Shown: piece after piece, positions 24,825-34,098 of the stretch
How positions within the stretch are numbered: the first letter of the stretch is position 1
Layout of the letters: the number at the start of each line of letters is the position of its first letter
Source of the DNA: Paracoccaceae bacterium
GTDB taxonomy: Bacteria; Pseudomonadota; Alphaproteobacteria; Rhodobacterales; Rhodobacteraceae
DNA length: 64,000 nt
Assembly: GCA_028284605.1 (NCBI GenBank)
Contig: JANQRL010000011.1
Location: 1-64,000 of the forward strand
Direction of reading: 5' to 3'
The notes under the pieces: generated by a model
Databases searched by the model: none
Told to the model about the DNA's origin: nothing
Seen by the model: the letters and a program-made list of their open reading frames with translations, nothing else
Translations under genes and position numbers: made by a program

Positions 24825-26168
24825 ATGGACGCAGAAGCGCCGGATGCGAAGGCGGAGCTGATCAAAGAGGCGGATCGGTATTTGTACCCTCTTTTCCAGG
24901 GGGCCTCGGAATACTACGAACTCCCGAAGTCTCTTTTCGATGTCGCGATGAATTCGTCCAATCCCGGTTACATCTTCGAGTGGTACGGCGTTACTCGCGA
25001 TGACGTCGGCGCGCTGAGAGACGTGGCGCCGGAGGTCTTTGTCAAATCGGAACTCACGCTTAAACCGCAGTGGAAGATAGACAAGATAAATGAACGAAAG
25101 AGCGCTTTGACGCTCGACTACAGCGAGCTTCTGGACGGGCAGACGGAAGAGGTCATCCGGGTCAAGGACAGCTACGAGACCGATCCGGCTCTCTCCTATC
25201 CCGCTGCTCTGCTCTACAATGGCAATCTGGGGTTTCATATCAGAGGCGACGAGACGGCGAATGAGCTGCCCGGCACCGATGGCGACGATCTCCTGACAGG
25301 GTTCGCCGGAGACGATTTTCTGGAGGGAAATTCAGGCGATGACGTCCTCGACGGCGGTGACGGAAACGATACGGGCGTGTTTTCCGGCACCCAGGCGAGC
25401 TACACGCTCACGCTGGGCGGACAGCTGGCGACGCTGACCGACCGGCGGGAGTTCGGGAATGGTGTCGATTCGCTGATCGACCTCGAATTCCTGGATTTCG
25501 ACGAGAACGTTCTTGACGGTGCTTTCGAGCTGTCGAAGTTCGACCGTCTCGCTGAGCTGTCGCAGGCCGAGATCGCGCGCGTCGTGGAGCTTTATATCGC
25601 CTATTTCAATCGCGCGCCCGACGCGATGGGGCTCAATTTCTGGGGCACCGCCTTTGCGAATGGCATGAGCCTGGAGGAGATCGCATCGCAATTCCTTGAC
25701 CAGGAGGAAACAGCGGCGATCTATTCGGCGCAGCAGACAGTTCTGGAATTGGCGACCGCCGTTTACGACAATGTGCTCGGGCGAATGCCGGATCAGCAGG
25801 GGCTCGACTTCTGGGTCGACCAATTGGAAAGCGGGGCCGTCGGCCGCGATGCGTTCATTCTCGAAGTGCTGAACGGAGCCAAGGCGGAGCCGCCGCAGGA
25901 CGCCACGCAGCACTTTATCGAGCAACAATTCGCGGACCGCGACTATCTTTCCGACAAGACGGAGGTCGGGGTCTATTTCGCGGTTATAAAGGGTCTCTCG
26001 GAGGTCGACGGGGCCAGAGCTGCGATGGGCCTCTTCGAGGGAACGAGCGCGAGCATGGATGCGGCATTCGCGGAGATCGATCGGATTTTTACGGAGGCGG
26101 CGGATGCCGAGACCGGGGCGTTCCTGATGCCGCTGGTCGGCGTCATCGACGATCCATCCGTTGCTTAG
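24825..26168 (+). CDS. RTX-repeat protein with DUF4214 domain
   Basis: 447 aa, no signal peptide. Residues 1-140 are an unrecognised acidic region. At about 150-182 there are three or four RTX calcium-binding nonapeptides (GTDGDDLLTG, GDDFLEGNSGDD, DGGDGND). At about 255-355 there is a DUF4214 domain with the hallmark ELYIAYFNRAPDAMGLNFW and its repeat LGRMPDQQGLDFWVDQL. RTX proteins are exported by type I secretion using a C-terminal signal, and DUF4214 is frequent in S-layer-like or adhesive proteins. The start at 24825 has GGAGGAG eight bases upstream. Base composition is visibly lower in G+C than the neighbours, suggesting transfer. Confidence 0.83.
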   Translation: MDAEAPDAKAELIKEADRYLYPLFQGASEYYELPKSLFDVAMNSSNPGYIFEWYGVTRDDVGALRDVAPEVFVKSELTLKPQWKIDKINERKSALTLDYSELLDGQTEEVIRVKDSYETDPALSYPAALLYNGNLGFHIRGDETANELPGTDGDDLLTGFAGDDFLEGNSGDDVLDGGDGNDTGVFSGTQASYTLTLGGQLATLTDRREFGNGVDSLIDLEFLDFDENVLDGAFELSKFDRLAELSQAEIARVVELYIAYFNRAPDAMGLNFWGTAFANGMSLEEIASQFLDQEETAAIYSAQQTVLELATAVYDNVLGRMPDQQGLDFWVDQLESGAVGRDAFILEVLNGAKAEPPQDATQHFIEQQFADRDYLSDKTEVGVYFAVIKGLSEVDGARAAMGLFEGTSASMDAAFAEIDRIFTEAADAETGAFLMPLVGVIDDPSVA

Positions 26169-26252
26169 TCCCCAGCTCCACCGAAGTTCGGGTTCGGAGA
26201 ATGGGGGTGGCGCCGCTGCCGTTGGCGGAGGGCTGCCCGCTCTCCTGAACGC

Positions 26253-26960
26253 TCAGGGCGTTGGCGCGAGGTCGCGGCGGATCGCCTCCGCAGCCTCCTC
26301 GGCCCAACGGGCGTAGATGCGCGGGCCGGGGTGGAACCCGTCGGAGGCCATGAGGTCCGGGTCGAGCGCCATGTCGGGCCGCAGATGCACGGCCTCCGCC
26401 CGGTCGGCTGCGAGGTCCTCCAGCACGCGGTCGAAGGCCAGGCCGCGCCGGCCCAGTACGTCGCGGAGCGGGCGCGGCAGAAGTGGAAACGCCCCGATGG
26501 GCGGCACCGCGGAGAGATAGACCCGACGCGCCCCGAAATCCGCGACGAGCCGATCCACCAAAGCGCTGTAGTTGGTGGTCCACCGCGCCTTCGCGACGCC
26601 GTTCTTGACATCGTTGACACCGAGGACCGTCAGGACGGCATCGAATGGGGGTCGGGGGGCCTCCGCCAGCATCTCCAGGGCCGTGGCAGTCGTCGCGCCC
26701 GATCGCGCGAGGAGCCGCCATTCCACGGCAAAGGACCGCCCGAGTTCCGCGGCCAGCCGCCCGGCCAGGGCCTCGTCCTGGTGGTCCGCCCCGACCCCGG
26801 CGGCGGAACTGTCGCCGAGGATCAGGAGCCGCAGGCCCGGGCCGCTGCCGCACCGGCCCTGGCGCGGGCCCGCGGCCTCCGGCAGGCGGGTCGCCCGGGC
26901 CATGACCCAGAGCGCCTGCGGGATCAGGACCGGGGACAGGAGGAGCGGGGAGAGCGGCAT
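26253..26960 (-). CDS. SGNH/GDSL-family hydrolase
   Basis: 235 aa. A hydrophobic N-terminus (MPLSPLLLSPVLIPQALWVM) is a likely membrane anchor or signal. The SGNH blocks are LLILGDSSAAGVGADHQDE (block I nucleophile Ser), the block II Gly in LLARSGATTATALEML, block III LTVLGVNDVKNG with Asn, and block V DGFHPGPRIYARWA with the catalytic Asp-His. The product is likely a lipase, esterase or acyl hydrolase at the envelope. It is transcribed away from leuA, so the 109 bp to the leader peptide hold both promoters. Confidence 0.85.
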   Translation of the reverse strand: MPLSPLLLSPVLIPQALWVMARATRLPEAAGPRQGRCGSGPGLRLLILGDSSAAGVGADHQDEALAGRLAAELGRSFAVEWRLLARSGATTATALEMLAEAPRPPFDAVLTVLGVNDVKNGVAKARWTTNYSALVDRLVADFGARRVYLSAVPPIGAFPLLPRPLRDVLGRRGLAFDRVLEDLAADRAEAVHLRPDMALDPDLMASDGFHPGPRIYARWAEEAAEAIRRDLAPTP

Positions 26961-27069
26961 CGTCGGCACGCTAACAGCGTGGATTTCCCGGCACAAACCC
27001 GGTGCGGCCGGTGGCGCTAGCGCGAGATAGGACTTCCCCTCTCGCCCCGAATCGCTATCATCGCGGCCC

Positions 27070-27165
27070 ATGACGACGAAGGTGCATATCCTCGGCCCGA
27101 TCCTGGGTCTGCCCGCGCCCCGCGCGGCGCTCCTTCGTGGCCTGCTTCTCCTTAGCCGCCTCTGA
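27070..27165 (+). CDS. leuL: Leucine-rich leader peptide of leuA
   Basis: 31-codon frame from ATG 27070 to TGA 27163. It begins MTTKVHILGPILGLP and ends ALLRGLLLLSRL; eleven of 31 codons are Leu or Ile, with four consecutive Leu codons (CTG CTT CTC CTT) near the end. Its position 75 bp upstream of leuA and the clustered Leu codons fit transcription attenuation by charged tRNA-Leu, as predicted for leuA in alphaproteobacteria. No convincing Shine-Dalgarno is visible, which lowers confidence. Confidence 0.62.
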   Translation: MTTKVHILGPILGLPAPRAALLRGLLLLSRL

Positions 27166-27194
27166 GCGTGCCTTTCGGCGCGACCGCTCAGGGG
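27159..27194 (+). promoter_or_regulatory. Stem-loop overlapping the leader-peptide stop codon
   Basis: CCTCTGAGCG (27159-27168, containing the TGA) pairs with CGCTCAGGGG (27185-27194) over ten positions with one G-U pair. A ribosome stalled on the Leu run or stopped at the TGA would change whether this stem forms. There is no T-run after it, so a simple intrinsic terminator is not shown. Confidence 0.5.
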
Positions 27195-27240
27195 AGGATC
27201 AGCGCCGGACCGGAGACACCCAAAGGCTAAGGACCACATC

Positions 27241-28806
27241 ATGACCCAAGACCCCAATCACGTGTTGATCTTCGACACGACCCTGCGCGACGGCGAGCAG
27301 AGCCCGGGCGCGACGATGACCCATGACGAGAAGCTGGAAATCGCCGAGATGCTCGACGAGATGGGCGTGGACATCATCGAGGCGGGCTTTCCCATCGCCT
27401 CGGCGGGCGATTTCCGCGCCGTCAGCGAGATCGCGGAGCGCGCGCAGAGCGCGATGATCTGCGGGCTGGCGCGGGCGAACCTCAAGGATATCGACCGCTG
27501 CTGGGATGCGGTGAAACACGCCAAGGCGCCGCGCATCCACACCTTCATCGGCACCTCGCCGCTGCACCGCGCGATCCCGAACCTCACCCAGGACGAAATG
27601 GCCGACCGCATCCACGACACCGTCACCCATGCCCGCAATCTCTGCGAGAACGTGCAATGGTCGCCGATGGACGCGACCCGGACCGAATGGGACTACCTCT
27701 GCCGGGTGATCGAGATCGCGATCAACGCCGGGGCGAGCACGATCAACATCCCCGACACCGTGGGCTATACCGCGCCGCGGGAGAGCGCCGACCTGATCCG
27801 GCGGCTGATCGAGACCGTGCCCGGCGCCGACAAGGTGACCTTCGCCACCCATTGCCACAACGACCTCGGCATGGCGACGGCCAACAGCCTGGCCGCCGTG
27901 GAGGCCGGGGCACGGCAGATCGAATGCACGATCAACGGCCTCGGAGAGCGCGCCGGCAATACCGCGCTGGAAGAGGTCGTGATGGCGATGAAGGTCCGCA
28001 ACGACATCATGCCGTTCCAGACCGGCATCGACACCACGAAGATCATGTCGATCTCGCGCCGTGTCGCCACCGTCTCGGGCTTTCCGGTGCAGTTCAACAA
28101 GGCCATCGTCGGCAAGAACGCCTTTGCGCATGAGAGCGGCATCCACCAGGACGGGATGCTGAAGAACCCGGAGAATTTCGAGATCATGCGGCCCGAGGAT
28201 GTGGGGCTTTCCGAGACCTCGCTGGTCATGGGCAAGCATTCCGGTCGCGCGGCCCTGCGCGCGAAGCTGGAGGATCTGGGGTTCGATCTGGCGGATAATC
28301 AGCTCAACGACGTCTTCGTGCGGTTCAAGGAACTCGCCGACCGCAAGAAGGAGGTCTATGACGACGACCTCATCGCGCTGATGCAGGTGGGCGAGGGCGC
28401 CGAGGATAAGCTGAAGCTCGTTTCCCTGCGGGTGGTCTGCGGCACCGACGGGCCGCAGGAGGCGACGATGACGCTGTCGGTGGATGGCGAAGAGAAGAGC
28501 GTCACCGCCACCGGCGACGGACCCGTCGATGCGAGCTTCAATGCGGTGAAGGCGCTCTATCCCCATGGCGCGCGGCTGCAACTCTACCAGGTCCATGCGG
28601 TGACCGAGGGCACCGACGCCCAGGCCACGGTCAGCGTCCGGATGGAGGAGGAGGGCCGCATCGCCACCGGCCAGTCGGCCGATACCGACACAGTGGTGGC
28701 TTCGGTACGGGCCTATATCAACTGCCTCAACCGGCTGATCCTGCGGCGCGAGAAGCTCGGGCCCGGATCGGACGCCAAGGAGATCAGCTATCGCGACGTC
28801 AGCTAG
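27241..28806 (+). CDS. leuA: 2-isopropylmalate synthase
   Basis: 521-aa enzyme condensing acetyl-CoA and 2-oxoisovalerate, the first committed step of leucine synthesis. The N-terminal TIM barrel has FDTTLRDGEQSPGATM and the metal-binding HCHNDLGMATANSLA; the GxGERxGN segment (NGLGERAGNTALEE) follows. The C-terminal LeuA regulatory domain (about 380-510) is the allosteric leucine site. Full length. The 'AAGGACC' site and the leader peptide upstream point to attenuation. The methyltransferase gene begins 68 bp after its stop. Confidence 0.96.
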   Translation: MTQDPNHVLIFDTTLRDGEQSPGATMTHDEKLEIAEMLDEMGVDIIEAGFPIASAGDFRAVSEIAERAQSAMICGLARANLKDIDRCWDAVKHAKAPRIHTFIGTSPLHRAIPNLTQDEMADRIHDTVTHARNLCENVQWSPMDATRTEWDYLCRVIEIAINAGASTINIPDTVGYTAPRESADLIRRLIETVPGADKVTFATHCHNDLGMATANSLAAVEAGARQIECTINGLGERAGNTALEEVVMAMKVRNDIMPFQTGIDTTKIMSISRRVATVSGFPVQFNKAIVGKNAFAHESGIHQDGMLKNPENFEIMRPEDVGLSETSLVMGKHSGRAALRAKLEDLGFDLADNQLNDVFVRFKELADRKKEVYDDDLIALMQVGEGAEDKLKLVSLRVVCGTDGPQEATMTLSVDGEEKSVTATGDGPVDASFNAVKALYPHGARLQLYQVHAVTEGTDAQATVSVRMEEEGRIATGQSADTDTVVASVRAYINCLNRLILRREKLGPGSDAKEISYRDVS

Positions 28807-28874
28807 ATTGACCCAAACCGGACATCGCCCCTATGGGCGGTGTCGCCGGGTCGCGTTGGAACGAGGGGGATCGC

Positions 28875-29804
28875 ATGGCGCAGAAGACGAGGGCCGGCCT
28901 GGCCGGACTTCTTGACCGGATGTTCGGCCGCGGGGCGGCGCCGGTTGAGCCGGCGGACGCGACCGCCGGATCCGGCGCGGCGGAGGCCGGTCAGGGCGGG
29001 GGTGCATGCGCGGCGGATCCTCACGACATCCATCTCGACACCTTGCAGTATCTCGACCTGACCGAGGCGCCCGAGGTGCTGGCGGCACTCTACGAAAAAA
29101 CAGCGACCTACTGGCGAAACGTGGCCTCCGATCCTGAGGAGATGTACTTCTCCGTCATCACCGACCCGCAATTCGCCGGGCTGCTCGACCACGATATGCG
29201 GGCGTTTTTTCTGTCGACCGGGGCCCACGACATCGACCGGGTGCAGTCGATCCTCGACCGTTGGTTGATGACCGAAGGGAAGCCGGTGATGCTGGATTTC
29301 GGGGTCGGCGTCGGCCGGCTGGCCTGCAACGCGGCGCCGCTCGCGGAGCGGCTCCACGCGGTGGATTTCAGCCGCGCGCATCTCGACGAGGCGAAGGTGA
29401 ATGCCGAGATGCTCGGGCTGACCAATATGGAGTTCATCGCGGTCGACGGGCTGGACGACATGGAGGCCCTGCCGAAGGTCGACGCGGTCTACTCGCTTCT
29501 GGTTCTCCAGCACAATACGCCGCCGGTGATGGCGCGGCTGCTGCGCGGGCTGCTTGCCGCGCTGAACCCCGGCGGGGTCGCGGTGATCCACATCCCGCTG
29601 GCCTCGATCAACTACCAGTTCGACGCCGCGACCTATCTGGACAGCCCCGAATTCGGTGCGCAGATGGAAATGCACGTTCTGCCTCGCAACAACCTCAACG
29701 AGATCGCAGACCAGGCCGGGTGCGACGTGGTGGCCTCCTACAGCCATGGCGGGACGGTCGGCCTCTATTCCGAGTGGGTGACGTTCCGAAAGCTGGCCGG
29801 GTGA
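28875..29804 (+). CDS. Class I SAM-dependent methyltransferase
   Basis: 309 aa. The SAM-binding motif I VMLDFGVGVGRLA lies in the middle and YSLLVLQHNTPP in place of motif IV. An N-terminal extension of about 85 residues begins with a Gly/Ala-rich linker (residues 10-48) and a helical segment (YEKTATYWRNVASDPEEMYF). The acceptor is unknown. The start at 28875 has GAGGGGGA upstream; an ATG at 28833 in the same frame lacks one. The downstream gap of 170 bp leads to the Hint gene. Confidence 0.8.
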   Translation: MAQKTRAGLAGLLDRMFGRGAAPVEPADATAGSGAAEAGQGGGACAADPHDIHLDTLQYLDLTEAPEVLAALYEKTATYWRNVASDPEEMYFSVITDPQFAGLLDHDMRAFFLSTGAHDIDRVQSILDRWLMTEGKPVMLDFGVGVGRLACNAAPLAERLHAVDFSRAHLDEAKVNAEMLGLTNMEFIAVDGLDDMEALPKVDAVYSLLVLQHNTPPVMARLLRGLLAALNPGGVAVIHIPLASINYQFDAATYLDSPEFGAQMEMHVLPRNNLNEIADQAGCDVVASYSHGGTVGLYSEWVTFRKLAG

Positions 29805-29974
29805 CGGCCTGAGGCGACGGCCAAGGGTCGCTCGCCAGCGCGGACAGGCAGGGGCAGACTCCCGAAGACCGGCTCGAATTTGCCTAAATGGCGCGACATA
29901 TTCGTCTAGATCGAGAGGGTTAATTCACCAAGCTCCGCTATGACCGGGCGGCGCTAGTGTGAGGACGGTTCTCG

Positions 29975-31210
29975 ATGACGGTATTCAGCGGAAGCACAGG
30001 TCTTGACGGATTCTATATCGGCCAGACCGCCGAGTGGGAGACCAGTACCGGGCCCGGAAGCGCCGGCGACCCGATCAGCCTGGGCAGCACCGCGGCCCAG
30101 ATACTGCGCGTCTTCCAGAAGGAAGACATCATCCTGCTCAACAACAACGACATCACCGTCGACACCGGATCCCACGGCGCCGTGATGCGGGAGGACAACG
30201 TCCCCGCATTCCCCGATGCCGCGCAGTGGAGCTACGATCTCGGCGCCGGACAGGTCGACACGGTGCTCGACACCTTGGCCAATGTCCGCGCGACCTTCTA
30301 TGACGGCCCCGGAAACGTGCTGGCGAGCAATGTGATCATCTACGCCGCGCGGATGACCAACGGCGACACGTTCCTGATCGGCTCGATCTTCGGCAACCCG
30401 ATGTTCGACGCGGTGAACACTTACGGCGATATCGAGATCACCAACATCGTCTCGGTCACCGCCATGTCCGGGATTTCGGCCGCCAGCAATATCGACATCA
30501 ACGATGCCAGCACGATGGCGATCTGCTTTGCCGGCGGCACGCGGATCGAGACCTGTGACGGGCCGGTACCGGTCGAGGATCTGCGGGCGGGGACGATGGT
30601 CCGGACCCTGGATGACGGGTATCGGCCGGTCCGCTGGATCGCGAAGACCGATGTCTCCCCGGCCGACCTGGCCGCGCATCCGGAGGTGCGGCCGATCCGG
30701 TTCCGCCGGGGCGTTCTGGGCCATGGATTGCCGGCGCGTGACCTCGTGGTCTCGCCGCAGCACCGGATGCTGATCTCCTCCCCTGTCGCGCTGAGGATGT
30801 TCGGCGCGCGCGACATCCTCGCGCCGGCGAAACAGCTTCTCGGCTGGCCGGGGATCGAGCGGGTGGAGGCCTGCGCCGAGGGTGTCTCCTACCACCATCT
30901 TCTCTTCGACCGGCACCAGGTGATCTTTGCCGAGGGCGCGCCGACCGAGAGCCTGCTGCCCGGACCGCAGGCGCTGTCGGCGGTGGGGCCGGCGGCGCGG
31001 GCGGAGCTGGCCGCGCGGTTTCCCGACCAGATGGCGCTCTGTCCCCCGGCGCGGCTGATCCCGGCGCGGAACCGTCTGGTGCGCAAGCTGGTGGAGCGCC
31101 ATCTTCGGAACGGAAAGCCGCTTCTGGCGGGCGCCATTCAGGACATGCGCATCGCGGGTCGAGCGGGTCCCGGTCTGACGCCGCCCGCGCACTATCTGGA
31201 AGCCGCCTGA
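29975..31210 (+). CDS. Hint-domain protein (intact)
   Basis: 411 aa. Residues 1-183 form an Asn/Thr/Asp-rich beta domain without a signal peptide. The Hint domain runs from C184 (ICFAGGTRIETCDGPVPVED) to about 330, including LVVSPQHRMLIS and HHLLFDRHQVIFAEGAPTES. Rhodobacteral Hint proteins of this type are predicted to cleave autocatalytically at the Cys and are probably secreted without a Sec signal; function is unknown. It is the reference for the broken copy at 17858. The C-terminal tail is basic (LIPARNRLVRKLVERHL). Confidence 0.83.
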   Translation: MTVFSGSTGLDGFYIGQTAEWETSTGPGSAGDPISLGSTAAQILRVFQKEDIILLNNNDITVDTGSHGAVMREDNVPAFPDAAQWSYDLGAGQVDTVLDTLANVRATFYDGPGNVLASNVIIYAARMTNGDTFLIGSIFGNPMFDAVNTYGDIEITNIVSVTAMSGISAASNIDINDASTMAICFAGGTRIETCDGPVPVEDLRAGTMVRTLDDGYRPVRWIAKTDVSPADLAAHPEVRPIRFRRGVLGHGLPARDLVVSPQHRMLISSPVALRMFGARDILAPAKQLLGWPGIERVEACAEGVSYHHLLFDRHQVIFAEGAPTESLLPGPQALSAVGPAARAELAARFPDQMALCPPARLIPARNRLVRKLVERHLRNGKPLLAGAIQDMRIAGRAGPGLTPPAHYLEAA

Positions 31211-32608
<1,398 letters not shown>

Positions 32609-32642
32609 CGCCCCGCCGGGGCAGCCCAGACCGAAAAAGACA

Positions 32643-33566
32643 GTGGATCTCAGGCCCTTGGCACGAGACAGACAGAGCGGCGAGGACTATGTCGCCCCGA
32701 TCCGCAGGCTGCTGGTCGGGCTGTTGGTGCTGGTGCTTCTCGGCGTCTTCCTGATCTGGCGCATCGACAGCCCGCGGGTGGAGCGGCTCCGCGCCGAGGT
32801 GATCGACACCGTCGTCCCCTCCTTCGACTGGGCCATGGCGCCGGTCACGGCCACCGCCGACCTGATCGCGGATTTCCAGTCCTATCAGCGGCTTGCGCAG
32901 CAGAACCAGGACCTCAGGCGCGAGTTGCAGCAGATGAAGGCCTGGCGCGAGGCGGCGCTGCAACTGGAGCAGGAAAACGCCAAGCTGCGCGATCTCAACA
33001 ACGTGCAGCTCGACCCGGATCTGACCTTCGTCACCGGCGTGGTGCTGGCCGATTCAGGCTCGCCGTTCCGGCAATCGGTGCTGCTGAATGTCGGCCAGCG
33101 CGACGGGATCGTGGACGGCTGGGCGACGATGGACGGGCTCGGCCTCGTCGGGCGGATCAGCGGTGTGGGCTCCGACACCTCCCGGGTGATCCTGCTCACC
33201 GACACGTCGAGCCGTATTCCCGTCACCATCCAGCCCTCCGGCCAGCGGGCGATCCTGTCGGGGGACAACACGCTCAATCCACCGCTCGATTTCGTCGAGG
33301 ATGCCGATCAGGTCCGTCCCGGCGACCGGGTGGTCACCTCCGGCGATGGCGGGGTGTTCCCGTCCGATCTCCAGGTCGGGCAGGTGGCGCTCGGCACCGA
33401 CCAAAGGCTGCGGGTCCGGCTTTCGGCGGACTACGAGCGGTTGCAATTCGTCCGCGTTCTGCGCAGCCAGGGGATCGAGCGGATCGAGGACCCCGGCGGC
33501 CTCGTCGCCCCCGCCGACCTGCCCTTACCGACCGCCGAAGCGACAGCGGAGGCCACCGATGGCTGA
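32643..33566 (+). CDS. mreC: Rod-shape-determining protein MreC
   Basis: 307-aa bitopic inner-membrane protein. It has a short cytoplasmic N-terminus, one membrane helix (RLLVGLLVLVLLGVFLIW), a coiled coil (about 80-120, LAQQNQDLRRELQQMKAW) and the periplasmic beta-barrel MreC domain (VGQRDGIVDGWATMDGLGLV, GDRVVTSGDGGVFP). It binds PBP2 and transmits the MreB signal. The start is a GTG at 32643. The C-terminus is Ala/Thr/Glu-rich. Its last 8 bp overlap mreD. Confidence 0.93.
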   Translation: MDLRPLARDRQSGEDYVAPIRRLLVGLLVLVLLGVFLIWRIDSPRVERLRAEVIDTVVPSFDWAMAPVTATADLIADFQSYQRLAQQNQDLRRELQQMKAWREAALQLEQENAKLRDLNNVQLDPDLTFVTGVVLADSGSPFRQSVLLNVGQRDGIVDGWATMDGLGLVGRISGVGSDTSRVILLTDTSSRIPVTIQPSGQRAILSGDNTLNPPLDFVEDADQVRPGDRVVTSGDGGVFPSDLQVGQVALGTDQRLRVRLSADYERLQFVRVLRSQGIERIEDPGGLVAPADLPLPTAEATAEATDG

Positions 33567-34098
33567 GCTGCGCACCTCCCGGCTCTGGCTCGCGCGCGGT
33601 GGGTTCCTGCTGATCGCTCTGGGGCTGATCTATATCCAGCTCTTGCCGATGAACACGACGCCGAGCGCCTGGGCCCCGCCGGATCTTCTCCTGGCGGTGA
33701 CTCTCGCCTGGGTGGTGCGGCGGCCCGATTACCTGCCCGTCCTGCTGATCGCCGCGGTCTTTCTTCTGGCCGATTTCCTGTTCCAGCGCCCGCCGGGGCT
33801 CTGGGCCGCGCTCATCGTCATCCTGACCGAGGTGCTCCGGGCCCAGGCCAAATCGCTGCGCACCGCGAGCTTTCCGATGGAATGGGCGACCGTGGCCTTC
33901 GGCATCGTCGCGCTGATGCTGGCCTACCGGGTGACCAATGCCGCCGTGCTGCTGCCCCAGGCGCCGCTGGCGCTGACCCTGATCCAGATGGTGCTGACGA
34001 TCCTGATCTACCCGGTCATCGTGCTGCTCTCGCATCTGCTCTTCGGGATCCGCCGCCCGGCGCCCGGGGAGATCGACGCGCTGGGGCGGCGGACATGA
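33559..34098 (+). CDS. mreD: Rod-shape-determining protein MreD
   Basis: 179-aa integral membrane protein with five or six hydrophobic helices and the family phrase PPDLLLAVTLAWVVRRPDYLP; length fits MreD. It is part of the MreBCD-PBP2-RodA elongasome. The start at 33559 overlaps mreC by 8 bp, and the stop overlaps mrdA by 4 bp (ATGA), so translation is probably coupled. Confidence 0.93.
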   Translation: MAELRTSRLWLARGGFLLIALGLIYIQLLPMNTTPSAWAPPDLLLAVTLAWVVRRPDYLPVLLIAAVFLLADFLFQRPPGLWAALIVILTEVLRAQAKSLRTASFPMEWATVAFGIVALMLAYRVTNAAVLLPQAPLALTLIQMVLTILIYPVIVLLSHLLFGIRRPAPGEIDALGRRT

